NCBI GenBank assembly: GCA_905234535.1 | Contig: CAJOII010000026.1 | Coordinates: forward strand, 1-35,187 | Direction: 5' to 3' | DNA from: an uncultured Ruminococcus sp. | GTDB lineage: Bacteria; Bacillota; Clostridia; Oscillospirales; Acutalibacteraceae | DNA length: 35,187 nt | Part shown: in pieces, positions 1-7,156 of the stretch | Layout of the letters: every line of letters begins with the position of its first letter | Numbering within the stretch: the first letter of the stretch is position 1 | Translations under genes and position numbers: made by a program | Notes under the pieces: model-generated | Told to the model about the DNA's origin: nothing | Databases searched by the model: none | Seen by the model: only the letters and a program-made list of their open reading frames with translations

Positions 1-701
1 TTCTTCAGATCCAGGATCTTGCCCGCCTGAGAATCGTCGGTCATGTCAATATAGTCCACATTCTCATAGGGCGGATAGTCCTTGCTGCCTTCATACAGCG
101 CGATCGAGTTGATCTTCAGCACATACTGGATGTTGATCATGGTGTCGGAGCCCATCATCACATCGTCACTGACAAGGATATCCTTCAGGATGCTTGAGCG
201 AAACAGCTTGCCGTAAAGAAAATTGAGCCTTGCCTGATCCAGAAGCTCAGGCAGCAGCGATCCGAAAGCCTCTTTGGTATATACTGCCTGTTCGCAGGGG
301 GCAAAGCGCCTGAGCTCTTCTCCCTCCTCGCTCTCATAGATCACATTGGAGATCGTAAGATCCGCGTCGTATCTTCTCTGTGTGTCGACAAGATGCTTGA
401 GATAGTCTTTCTCAAATGTATCGTCGCCGTCAAGATACGCCGTAAACTCCGTATCGATCTTCTGCATCGCAAAATTTCTTGCCGCGGAAATACCGATGTG
501 CTTCAACGCATAGATCCTGATCCTGCTATCCTGTTCTGCATATTTTTTGCATACAGCAAGGCTGTTATCCTCTGAGCCGTCATCAACGATCATCAGCTGA
601 TAATCCGTATATGACTGCTCCCTGACGCTCTTGAAGAAGCGATCGAGGTATTTCTCGATATTATATACCGTCGTAATGATGGTAACAGATCTTTTTCCCA
701 T
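1..701 (-). CDS. Family 2 glycosyltransferase (GT-A fold), 3' end outside the window
   Basis: Reading the minus strand from the ATG at 701 gives 233 codons without a stop up to the window edge, so the C-terminus is missing. The N-terminus shows the GT2 nucleotide-sugar fold: a hydrophobic VTIITTVYN strand, a DDGS motif at residues 40-43 and a DGDD motif (residues 91-94) corresponding to the metal-binding DXD site. A HIGISAARNFA segment is typical of inverting GT2 enzymes that build cell-surface polysaccharide or teichoic-type polymers. The acceptor and sugar cannot be told from what is present. No partner gene lies upstream within about 400 bp, so it appears to be transcribed from its own promoter. 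Confident as to family, not as to substrate. Confidence 0.88.
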   Translation of the reverse strand, partial: MGKRSVTIITTVYNIEKYLDRFFKSVREQSYTDYQLMIVDDGSEDNSLAVCKKYAEQDSRIRIYALKHIGISAARNFAMQKIDTEFTAYLDGDDTFEKDYLKHLVDTQRRYDADLTISNVIYESEEGEELRRFAPCEQAVYTKEAFGSLLPELLDQARLNFLYGKLFRSSILKDILVSDDVMMGSDTMINIQYVLKINSIALYEGSKDYPPYENVDYIDMTDDSQAGKILDLK

Positions 702-1000
702 AGAATTAACCGATATCCTCTGTCTCTTTTGGGGTTTGAAGCCGTCTTCTCTGTCAAAAGAAGAAAATGCGATCATCCCTTTTCTCTCATCATATCGCGG
801 TGATATCCTGCCGGACTCACAGAAGTGATGACTGCATAATCATCAATAAAAGATCGTTTTTTTTCAAAAAAATCGAGTCCATTCTAACACATTTGATCTG
901 TTTTTTCGACTGAGCGGGAGAGTTTCATCCCGAAAAGCAGGCTCGCTTTGCAAAGAAAACATAGAAAAAAAGCCTGTTAGACAGCATAAAAAATTTTTTG
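702..1000. other. AT-rich intergenic region, no gene seen
   Basis: This stretch upstream of the glycosyltransferase is rich in A and T runs and should hold its minus-strand promoter, but I could not pick one clear -35/-10 pair. The short open frames in it lack ribosome binding sites and family features. I see no RNA gene here. Confidence 0.5.
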
Positions 1001-1042
1001 AAAAAATAATGACCCCGAGGTTTTTTTCAGCTCTCCGGAGTC
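1001..1042 (-). terminator. Probable rho-independent terminator of the response regulator/HPt operon
   Basis: On the minus strand, GACTCCGG (1042-1035) can pair with TCGGGGTC (1018-1011), with G-U pairs, around a loop of 16 bases. It is followed by ATTATTTTTT (1010-1001). It lies about 60 bp after the HPt stop codon. The long loop lowers confidence. Confidence 0.5.
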
Positions 1043-1102
1043 GGTTTCAGGAAATTATAATTACAGAAAAGAATTAAAAGTGCTTGAATACAGATTCAAT
1101 AT

Positions 1103-1447
1103 TTATTCAGCGCAAAGTCTGTCTAATTCCTCTTTGAGCTCAAAAAGCTCCTTCAGCATAGGCGTATAGTCCGTCTGTGTTCTCGCTCTAAGCAGCTCGG
1201 TGATCTCTGCGCATTTCTCATACATCGGGGTCAGAGAGAGGTTCCCAAGCACGCCTTTGAGCGCGTGGGCGGCTTCAAACGCCTCATCAAGATCTTTTAT
1301 GTCCAGAGCGGTCCTGAGCTTATCAAAGCTTTTTTCGTCACTGATCATATTGACAAGTCTCAGATAGAGAGCCTCGTTGCCAAAGCATCTGTCTAAGCCT
1401 TCGGCGGTATCCGCGCCGAAGCTGTTGAGTTTATCAATCGTAATCAC
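1103..1447 (-). CDS. Histidine phosphotransfer (HPt) domain protein
   Basis: A 114-residue protein made almost wholly of one HPt four-helix domain. The signature AHALKGVLGNL contains the expected phospho-accepting His61 in the HxLKG pattern. Such proteins shuttle phosphoryl groups between receiver domains and a histidine kinase in the cytoplasm. The start is GTG at 1447, because an AGGAGA ribosome binding site lies just upstream and the overlapping ATG is followed immediately by a stop. It starts 28 bp after the response regulator gene, so the two are probably co-transcribed and may be phosphotransfer partners. No kinase is encoded next to them. Family assignment is firm; the partnership is inferred from adjacency. 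Confidence 0.88.
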   Translation of the reverse strand: MITIDKLNSFGADTAEGLDRCFGNEALYLRLVNMISDEKSFDKLRTALDIKDLDEAFEAAHALKGVLGNLSLTPMYEKCAEITELLRARTQTDYTPMLKELFELKEELDRLCAE

Positions 1448-1475
1448 ATGCTTCTCCTTTTCGTTTCAATGCGGA

Positions 1476-2324
1476 TCATCCAAACGCCACTGTGCCAGCT
1501 CCGCTCTCACAGGCGGTCTTCGCCTTTTCGAACCAGCTCTCGGGAGGAAGGGTTCTGTCGACTTTCTCACAGACGCCCGCTTTGATACGGATATCCATCG
1601 GTCTCAGTGCGTCATTGATACGCCCGAGCGGCTCGCCGTAGTTTTCGTTGTGCCTGAGATACACCAGAATCGTGTTATCCTCCAGACGGCAGGCGATGCC
1701 CTTCGCGTTCACAAGCGTGCTGTCGATCAGCTCCGCGACCTTCTCAAGCTGAGCTCTCTCTTCCGCGGTCAGTTTCTCTTCGTCTGTGAATCCGTCGATC
1801 GAGACAGAGAGCGCGTCCATATCGCTGTCAACCGACGACAGCAGACGGCGGATATACGCGTAGAAGAATACCTTAATATAGAACTTGGTGACCTCGTCGC
1901 GCTCGATAGAACGGATCAGCTGCTTCTCCTCACTGAGCTCGACGATCCGCTCGCATCTGGCTAAGATCACTTCCGGCATACGGTAGGGCTTGGTGATGAA
2001 GTCCTCGGCGCCCAGCTTGATGCTTCTGACCTCGGCGCTCTTCTCCGAGGTCATCACGATGATGGGGATCTCTCTGAGCTTGTCATCCGATTTCACCGCT
2101 TCGAGCACCTCAAAGCCGCTCATCTTCGGCATCAAGAGATCGAGCAGCAGGAGCGAATACGGCTCTTTAGCGGCTCTCAACATCTCCATCGCCTCTTCGC
2201 CGTTCGAGGCGGTGTCAACATCATAGTTTAAGGATAAGATCGCCTCTAACAGCTCGCGGTTGATAACTTCGTCATCCGCGACCAGTACGCGGCGGTTTCT
2301 GTTGGATTTCAAAAATTGGTTCAT
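1476..2324 (-). CDS. Response regulator with degenerate GGDEF-like output domain
   Basis: A 282-residue protein. Residues about 10-125 form a receiver domain with acidic pair D17-D18, phospho-acceptor D62 (in LLLLDLLMPKMSG), T92 and K112. The rest follows the layout of a diguanylate cyclase: DEVTKFYIKVFFYAYI resembles the DxLTGLxNRRxFF entry, and a final IRIKAGVCEKV and WFEKAKTACESG resemble the SxG and AD-A-Y-AK-xG parts. The GGDEF loop itself is replaced by a CRLEDNTILV-type segment, so cyclase activity is unlikely. I chose the ATG at 2324 because GAGGTGAT is well placed before it; an in-frame GTG three codons upstream lies inside that site. It is followed by an HPt gene. The output role is unknown: it may be protein-protein signalling or nucleotide sensing. 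Confidence 0.82.
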   Translation of the reverse strand: MNQFLKSNRNRRVLVADDEVINRELLEAILSLNYDVDTASNGEEAMEMLRAAKEPYSLLLLDLLMPKMSGFEVLEAVKSDDKLREIPIIVMTSEKSAEVRSIKLGAEDFITKPYRMPEVILARCERIVELSEEKQLIRSIERDEVTKFYIKVFFYAYIRRLLSSVDSDMDALSVSIDGFTDEEKLTAEERAQLEKVAELIDSTLVNAKGIACRLEDNTILVYLRHNENYGEPLGRINDALRPMDIRIKAGVCEKVDRTLPPESWFEKAKTACESGAGTVAFG

Positions 2325-2359
2325 GGGTATCACCTCTTTGTGATATTACATTTTTCTAC

Positions 2360-2388
2360 ATTGTACTACATAACAAAACAAAATACAA
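2360..2388 (-). promoter_or_regulatory. Sigma-A type promoter of the response regulator operon
   Basis: On the minus strand TTGTAT (2388-2383) and TACAAT (2365-2360) are separated by 17 bp and lie about 36 bp upstream of the start codon. Confidence 0.55.
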
Positions 2389-2459
2389 TCAAAATTTTGA
2401 CAGACCTGCCGAGGGTCTCCTTTTTACGCCGGCTTTGACGCGGGCAGTATCTCCTTCAC

Positions 2460-2489
2460 AAAAAAGCGCCCCTCATATCGAAGGGCGCT
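2460..2489 (-). terminator. Rho-independent terminator of the carboxyltransferase operon
   Basis: Minus-strand stem AGCGCCC (2489-2483) pairs with GGGCGCT (2471-2465) and is followed by a T run. It begins 6 bp after the stop of the OadA-like gene. Confidence 0.85.
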
Positions 2490-2494
2490 GTGCT

Positions 2495-3895
2495 TTATAC
2501 GGGATGGATTTTGTTCTCTCTGTCGACAAGGGATGAATTGATGCCGACCTGTCTGTCGCGGCGCTTCTCGAAGAAGTCCACCGCTACCTTCGGGAACTGG
2601 GCGTAAGAGAGGACATCCTCCTCCTGCTCGATATACTGCGGGATCTCGGCTCTGAGCTTCTCAAGCTCCGGCTCCAGAAGATCCGCGGGACGGCAGTCGA
2701 CCGGCTTCATATCGCCGATAATCGACTTCCTGAAGTCGGGATCGATGGGCATCGGAGTGGTGCCGTACTTGCCCGCGACGAGATCCTTAAACTCGTTGGT
2801 GCACATCTTGTAGCGCTCGCCGGTGACGATGTTGAACACCGCCTGGGTGCCGACGATCTGAGAGGTTGGGGTGACCAGCGGCGGATAGCCCGCGTCTTTT
2901 CTGACGCGCGGCACTTCTTCGAGCACCTCGACGAGCTTATCCTCCTTGCCCGCCTGCTTGAGCTGGGAGAGGAGGTTCGAGAGCATACCGCCCGGCACCT
3001 GATAGATCAGCGCCTTGGCGTCGGTAGCGAGCATCTTGGGGTCCAAGAGACCCGATTTAATGTACTTCTCGCGAAGGGTCATAAAGTAGTCTCTGATCTC
3101 GTTCAATTCTTCGAGATCGAGCCCGGTGTCGTACTCGGTACCCATCAGCGCGGCGACCATCGACTCGGTGGGCGCGTGAGAGGTGCCCAGAGCTAAGGGT
3201 GAGATCGCAGTGTCGATCATATCGACGCCCGCTTCCACGCCCTTTAACAGACACATCGAAGCAAGCCCTGAGGTGTAGTGAGTGTGCAGCTGCAAGGGCA
3301 GATCGACCTCAGCCTTGATTGCTTTGACGAGCTTCTCGGTGCGATAAGGGGTCAGAAGCGCCGCCATATCCTTGATACAGATAGAGTCAGCGCCCGCGTC
3401 CGCGATCCGTTTGGCATACTCGACATAGTACTCGTCGGTGAAGACCGGTCCGGTGGTGTAGCTGATCGCGACCTGCGCGTGAGCGCCCTCTTTCTTTGCC
3501 GCTTTGATGGCAGTCGCGAGATTCTTGATATCGTTGAGCGCGTCAAAAATACGGATGATGTCGATGCCGTTCGCAACGGTCCTCTGTACAAAGTACTCGA
3601 GGACATCGTCGGCGTAGTGGCGGTATCCGAGCATATTCTGACCGCGGAAGAGCATCTGGAGCTTTGTGTTCTTGCAGTGATCGCGGATGGCGCGCAGCCG
3701 CTGCCACGGATCTTCGTTTAGAAATCTTAAGCAGCTGTCAAAGGTCGCGCCGCCCCAGCACTCTAAGGAGTAATAACCGATCTTATCCATCTTGTCAAGG
3801 ATCGGGAGCATCTCCTCGGTGGTCATACGGGTCGCGATCAGAGACTGGTGCGCGTCTCTTAAGGCGGTTTCAGTGATCTTGATCTTCTTACTCAT
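2495..3895 (-). CDS. oadA: Biotin-dependent carboxyltransferase, oxaloacetate decarboxylase alpha / transcarboxylase 5S type
   Basis: A 466-residue protein of the OadA / pyruvate carboxylase CT / transcarboxylase 5S family, which moves CO2 between a 2-oxo acid (oxaloacetate/pyruvate) and biotin. The TIM barrel shows ETALRDAHQS with metal ligand D14, the FRGQNMLGYRHYADD region, the active-site lysine K175 (ICIKDMAA) and metal ligands H204 and H206 (LHTHYTSG). The PYC/OadA conserved region continues to the C-terminus. Unlike Na+-pumping OadA of Klebsiella, it carries no fused biotin domain; that domain is encoded by the gene just upstream (11 bp gap). An AAGGGAG ribosome binding site supports the start. 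The operon also has a 12S-like subunit, so the complex could be a transcarboxylase or a decarboxylase whose pump is elsewhere. Confidence 0.9.
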   Translation of the reverse strand: MSKKIKITETALRDAHQSLIATRMTTEEMLPILDKMDKIGYYSLECWGGATFDSCLRFLNEDPWQRLRAIRDHCKNTKLQMLFRGQNMLGYRHYADDVLEYFVQRTVANGIDIIRIFDALNDIKNLATAIKAAKKEGAHAQVAISYTTGPVFTDEYYVEYAKRIADAGADSICIKDMAALLTPYRTEKLVKAIKAEVDLPLQLHTHYTSGLASMCLLKGVEAGVDMIDTAISPLALGTSHAPTESMVAALMGTEYDTGLDLEELNEIRDYFMTLREKYIKSGLLDPKMLATDAKALIYQVPGGMLSNLLSQLKQAGKEDKLVEVLEEVPRVRKDAGYPPLVTPTSQIVGTQAVFNIVTGERYKMCTNEFKDLVAGKYGTTPMPIDPDFRKSIIGDMKPVDCRPADLLEPELEKLRAEIPQYIEQEEDVLSYAQFPKVAVDFFEKRRDRQVGINSSLVDRENKIHPV

Positions 3896-3906
3896 AGTAC
3901 TCTCCC

Positions 3907-4266
3907 TTAAGCGATGGTCACTAAGGTAGCGCCGGTGTCTACGCCCTCGCCCTTCTGTACCGCGACAGAGGTAACGGTGCCGTCAGAGGGAGCTTTGATC
4001 TCGTTCTCCATCTTCATCGCTTCCAAGATAACGAGGACATCGCCCGCTTTGACGGACTGTCCCGCTGAAACGCGGATGTCTAAGATGGTGCCGGGCATCG
4101 GAGCCGCGACGGGTGTGCCGCCCGATACCGCGGGCGAGGCTTTCTTAGGAGCTGCTGCCCGAGCCTGAACAGGAGCCTGAACGGGAGCGGCGGACGCGCT
4201 CTCTCCTACTTCTTCTACCTGGACATCATAGGTAACACCGTTGACGGTGATCTTCAAATTTTTCAT
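3907..4266 (-). CDS. Biotin carboxyl carrier protein
   Basis: A 119-residue carrier. Residues 1-20 form a short N-terminal strand segment ([20 protein letters not shown]) as in the 1.3S and gamma-type carriers. An Ala/Pro-rich flexible linker spans about 23-52. The biotinyl domain at 53-119 has the EAMKMENEI motif with biotin-accepting Lys85, and the APMPGTI and [11 protein letters not shown] strands. The carrier swings carboxybiotin between the two carboxyltransferase subunits encoded on either side (15 bp and 11 bp gaps). AGGAGA precedes the ATG. The family is certain; the metabolic reaction depends on the partners. Confidence 0.92.
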   Translation of the reverse strand: MKNLKITVNGVTYDVQVEEVGESASAAPVQAPVQARAAAPKKASPAVSGGTPVAAPMPGTILDIRVSAGQSVKAGDVLVILEAMKMENEIKAPSDGTVTSVAVQKGEGVDTGATLVTIA

Positions 4267-4281
4267 CTATCTTCTCTCCTT

Positions 4282-5556
4282 TTACAGAATGGTTGTGTGC
4301 TTTTTGGGAAGGGCGGATACGCGCTTGGACGAGAGCATCGAAAGGGTTGAAGCGATCTTCGCTCTGAGCGCGTCCTTCTCGACGATATCGTCGATATAGC
4401 CGTCTTGAGCCGCTTTCTCCGAGGAAAGGTTCTCTTTGATAAACTTATCAGATAGCTCCTCTTGATCTGAGACGCTCGCGTCTGAGATAGAGGGTTCCAG
4501 CAGATACGCCGCCGCCTTGGGCGCGACCGGTGAGACGATCGCCGAGGGCAGCGCGTAGACCGCGTCGGCGCCTGTTGATACGGACGAGAGCGCGATATAC
4601 ACAGCGCCCGACGCCTCTCCCTCAATCACGCTGATCTTCGCCGTGGTTGCCTCCGCGTACGCACAGACTGCCTTGGACGCGGACTTGGTGCTCTCAAAGC
4701 GTTTCGCGTTGACGATCGTGATCACGGGGATCGAGAACGCATCCGCGAAGCGGATGAAGCGGTACATCTTCTCACAGTCATCGTCAGTGATCACGCCGCC
4801 TTTGGTGCGGACGATCGCAACAGGCTCGCCCTCTACCCTGCCGAACGCGGTGCAGACATTCTCACCAAAGCCGCTGGATACACACAGAAGCGAGTCTTCG
4901 TCCGCGATATACTGCGGCAGCTTCTCGGGGCTGCTGTAAGCTCCTAAGGGCTCAAACGCGGGAGCGGGTTCCAAGTTGTTCGACGGCAGGAAGGAAAGCA
5001 GCTCCTTCGCCCGGTCGATGCACTCTTCCTCTGTCTCACAGACAAAGGAAGCTGTGCCCGCCTTCTGATTATACTCACTTGACGCGTTCTCGCCCGAGGT
5101 ATCGACCGAGAGGGCGGCGTCTTTCTCCATGATCACGAAGTCAGCCGATGACGCCATCAGCGCCGAGGTGCCCAGACAGCTGCCCAAGACCACGGAGATC
5201 TGCGGCACCACGCCCGAAAGGGTGGATGCTTTCTTCAGGATATCGCCGTAGGATGAGAGCATCTCGTACTTCTCATCGAGCTTTGCGCCGATCGAATCAT
5301 AGAAGCCCACCACCGGAGCGCCGGTCTTGAGCGCCGCGCGGTAGAGCTTCGAGATCTTCTTTGCCTGATTCTTGCTCACAGCGCCGCCCATCTCGCTGAC
5401 ATTCTGCGAGAAAGCGAACACCGTCACGCCGTCGACAGTGCCCCATCCGGCGACCGCCGAAGAGGTATCAAGCAGCGCGTCTGTCTCGACAAAGCTGTTC
5501 TCATCGAAGAAACGCTCCAGGATCTCATAGGACGAGAGCTTCTTCTCATTCTTCAT
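4282..5556 (-). CDS. Divergent, shortened acyl-CoA carboxyltransferase (MmdA/12S-like)
   Basis: A 424-residue member of the crotonase-like carboxyltransferase family, related to MmdA, transcarboxylase 12S and PccB, which are usually just over 500 residues. The N-lobe is recognisable (GAPVVGFYDSIGAKLDEK, then LSGVVPQISVVLGSCLG), as is the C-lobe (AYAEATTAKISVIEGEASGAVYIALSS). Several normally conserved features are altered: GPCAGGAVYSP has become GSCLGTSALMAS, GARIQEG has become GAKLDEK, and the PGFLPG stretch is NAKRFES. The acyl-CoA site may therefore be changed or lost. GGAGG is 7 bp before the ATG at 5556; an in-frame ATG two codons upstream is too close to it. It is the first gene of the operon with the carrier and OadA-like subunit. 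Substrate unknown. Confidence 0.82.
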   Translation of the reverse strand: MKNEKKLSSYEILERFFDENSFVETDALLDTSSAVAGWGTVDGVTVFAFSQNVSEMGGAVSKNQAKKISKLYRAALKTGAPVVGFYDSIGAKLDEKYEMLSSYGDILKKASTLSGVVPQISVVLGSCLGTSALMASSADFVIMEKDAALSVDTSGENASSEYNQKAGTASFVCETEEECIDRAKELLSFLPSNNLEPAPAFEPLGAYSSPEKLPQYIADEDSLLCVSSGFGENVCTAFGRVEGEPVAIVRTKGGVITDDDCEKMYRFIRFADAFSIPVITIVNAKRFESTKSASKAVCAYAEATTAKISVIEGEASGAVYIALSSVSTGADAVYALPSAIVSPVAPKAAAYLLEPSISDASVSDQEELSDKFIKENLSSEKAAQDGYIDDIVEKDALRAKIASTLSMLSSKRVSALPKKHTTIL

Positions 5557-5599
5557 AACCATTCCTCCAAAATCTAAATTCCAAATTTAGTCATTGTAT

Positions 5600-5628
5600 A
5601 TTATATCGCAAAGATAAGATAATTACAA
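5600..5628 (-). promoter_or_regulatory. Sigma-A type promoter of the carboxyltransferase operon
   Basis: TTGTAA (5628-5623) and a perfect TATAAT (5605-5600) with a 17-bp spacer on the minus strand, about 44 bp before the start codon. Confidence 0.75.
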
Positions 5629-5649
5629 GAAATTTTTACGGATTTCATG

Positions 5650-5674
5650 AAAAAACCTCCCCGATGGCGGGGAG
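5650..5674 (-). terminator. Rho-independent terminator
   Basis: Minus-strand stem CTCCCCG / CGGGGAG with a CCAT loop, followed by GTTTTTT. It lies about 200 bp past the stop at 5879 and insulates the carboxyltransferase operon promoter from the upstream minus-strand genes. Confidence 0.75.
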
Positions 5675-5711
5675 ATGATGGTTCACGGTTGTCAGTTGTC
5701 AGTTCTTAGTT

Positions 5712-5792
5712 GTAGAGAGCGGTCAAAGGGCTCCGCATCGCAGATACCTTGATCAAGCAGAAAACTCTCGAAGCTCCGAGAACCTTCCCTAC
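5712..5792 (+). repeat. MITE-like 81-bp element, copy A (degenerate)
   Basis: Begins GTAGAGA and ends TCCCTAC, the same ends (one mismatch) as the copies at 6271-6354 and 34945-35025. The first internal hairpin is decayed (GAGC...GCTC) compared with the perfect one in the other copies. The right flank CGGTG is shared with copy B. Confidence 0.6.
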
Positions 5793-5817
5793 GGTGTTTA
5801 CAGAAACGCCCCGCAGA

Positions 5818-5838
5818 TCGGGTGCGGGTGTCCCGCCC
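5818..5838 (-). repeat. ACCCGA mini-hairpin, inverted copy
   Basis: On the minus strand it reads GCGGG-ACA-CCCGC followed by ACCCGA, the same stem and loop as the copy at 28198-28210. Downstream on the minus strand it continues with TCTGCGGGGCGTTTC, close to TCTGTAGGGCGTTTC at 15961-15975. Confidence 0.7.
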
Positions 5839-5878
5839 GCAACATTTCATATTTCATTTATCACGATTTCACAGCCGT

Positions 5879-6223
5879 TCAGTGTCCCAAGACCCTTCTG
5901 AGATTGCTCTTCATCTTGCCGTCGTAAAAAGAGAAGCGCAGTTTCTCGAGCGTAGGATAAATCGACGCCTCTTTTGACTCAAGATAGAAGCACGAGTGGT
6001 TCAACGCGTAGGAGCCCATCGCGCGGATGATGGTATCGAGCACCGTGTAGACCTCGCCCTTGATCTCGGAATTATCCGCGGGGTTCGGGCGGATGTCGGT
6101 GATGTCGATGATATAGCCGTACTGACGAAACGAGATGTATCCCGCCTCTTGTTCGTCGTTCCGGCAGATAAGTGTTTTAATTTCTTCTTCAGAATTATTT
6201 TCAATAGGTTTTACGGTCAGCAT
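5879..6223 (-). CDS. Small protein of unknown function
   Basis: A 114-residue protein with an AAAGGAG ribosome binding site five bases before its ATG, so it is very likely translated. It is mixed alpha/beta with no membrane segment. The arrangement is faintly like a short acetyltransferase (GNAT) core: a strand pair with DITDIRPNPADNSEIKGEV, a helix TVLDTIIRAMGSYALNH, and an IYPTLEKLRFSF segment resembling the usual LYEKLGF. The acetyl-CoA binding loop is not evident, so I do not assign that function. It lies downstream of rluB with a repeat element in between and may end at the terminator at 5650-5674. Confidence 0.7.
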   Translation of the reverse strand: MLTVKPIENNSEEEIKTLICRNDEQEAGYISFRQYGYIIDITDIRPNPADNSEIKGEVYTVLDTIIRAMGSYALNHSCFYLESKEASIYPTLEKLRFSFYDGKMKSNLRRVLGH

Positions 6224-6270
6224 AGTTGCTCCTTTCGTCGGAGGATAGGATCAGTTGTCAGTATTAATTT

Positions 6271-6354
6271 GTAGGGAACGGTCTTGACCGTTCCGCTAAA
6301 CAGAAAGCCCTGATAAAGTTTAAACCTCTCGGAAGGGTCAAGGCCCTTCCCTAC
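6271..6354 (+). repeat. MITE-like 84-bp element, copy B
   Basis: Ends are GTAGGGA and TCCCTAC (inverted). Just inside the left end is a perfect inverted repeat GGAACGGTC-TT-GACCGTTCC (6275-6294), and at the right end GGAAGGG-TCAAGG-CCCTTCC (6331-6350). The left flank has CAGTTGTCAGT; the right flank (6370-6405) is a TTTATCATTTATCAT-type run that ends at the rluB stop codon. No coding capacity. Confidence 0.7.
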
Positions 6355-6403
6355 GGTGCTAAAAAGCCCGCCATTTATCATTTATCATCCATCATTTATC
6401 ATT

Positions 6404-7156
6404 TTAATTGACTTCAAACTTCGACGGATTCGGATCCTGAGAGAGCTTCTTTACTTCCGGCTCGGAGAGGTCGCGGTACATCCCGAGCTTGAGACCGCCG
6501 AGCTTGACCGCGCCGATCGCGGTGCGCTTTAAGCGTGAGACAGAGAGCCCCACCGCATCGCACATCTTGCGGATCTGGCGGTTCCTGCCCTCGTGGATGA
6601 CGATCTCGAGGACCGCCTTGCCCTCTTTCTTATCACGCGAGACCACTCGAACACCGGCGGGAGCGGTCATCCTGCCGTCAATGACGACACCTGAAGAAAG
6701 CCTCTCCACCTGCTCGTCCGTCACATCGGGGCGCACCGAAACGCGGTAGACCTTGTTGATGTGCTTCTTCGGGTGCATCAGGTGATTCGCAAATTCTCCG
6801 TCGTTGGTCAAGAGCAGCAGCCCCTCGGAGTCCTTGTCCAGTCTGCCGACGGGATAGACCCGCTCGGGGATGTCCCTGATGAGATCGGCAACGCACCTTC
6901 TGCCTCTTTCGTCGCTCATGGTCGTCAGCACCCCGCGGGGCTTATTGAGCATGATATAGCGAAACGACGGACGCGCGGTATAGGTCACCTTTCTGCCCGA
7001 GACGGTCACCTTGTCGTTATAGGGGTCAATCTTGTCGCCGATGGAGGCGATCTTGCCGTTGACCTTGACCTTGCCCATGCGGATCAGATCTTCACTTTTT
7101 CTTCTGGACGCCACCCCGCACTCGGAGAGCATCTTCTGTAATCTTATCAGTGCCAC
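6404..7156 (-). CDS. rluB: Ribosomal large-subunit pseudouridine synthase, RluB family
   Basis: A 250-residue rRNA pseudouridine synthase of the RsuA/RluB/E/F group. An S4 RNA-binding domain at about 2-48 (IRLQKMLSECGVASRRKSE) is followed by the catalytic domain with YIMLNKPRGVLTT, the catalytic Asp107 in PVGRLDKDSEG, LTNDGEFANHLMHP and EGRNRQIRKMCDAVG. It isomerises a uridine in 23S rRNA during ribosome assembly; RluB is favoured over RsuA by the gene context known from Firmicutes. The start is GTG at 7156, with AAAGGA eight bases upstream inside the 3' end of dacF; the genes overlap by 10 bp, so translation is probably coupled. Confidence 0.9.
   Translation of the reverse strand: MALIRLQKMLSECGVASRRKSEDLIRMGKVKVNGKIASIGDKIDPYNDKVTVSGRKVTYTARPSFRYIMLNKPRGVLTTMSDERGRRCVADLIRDIPERVYPVGRLDKDSEGLLLLTNDGEFANHLMHPKKHINKVYRVSVRPDVTDEQVERLSSGVVIDGRMTAPAGVRVVSRDKKEGKAVLEIVIHEGRNRQIRKMCDAVGLSVSRLKRTAIGAVKLGGLKLGMYRDLSEPEVKKLSQDPNPSKFEVN

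Larger units (their letters stand above)
5682..5875. repeat. Intergenic block of the modular repeat family
   Basis: No gene is seen between 5675 and 5878. From left to right the block holds GTTGTCAGTTGTCAGTT (5689-5705), an 81-bp GTAGAGA...TCCCTAC element, an inverted copy of the GGCGTT and ACCCGA-hairpin modules (5797-5840), and a TTCATATTTCATTTATC run. The same modules recur at other gene junctions in this window. Confidence 0.75.

Noticed and set aside
702..1000. Possible riboswitch or small RNA in the leader of the glycosyltransferase gene
   Set aside because: No conserved riboswitch core or stable multi-stem structure could be recognised by eye.
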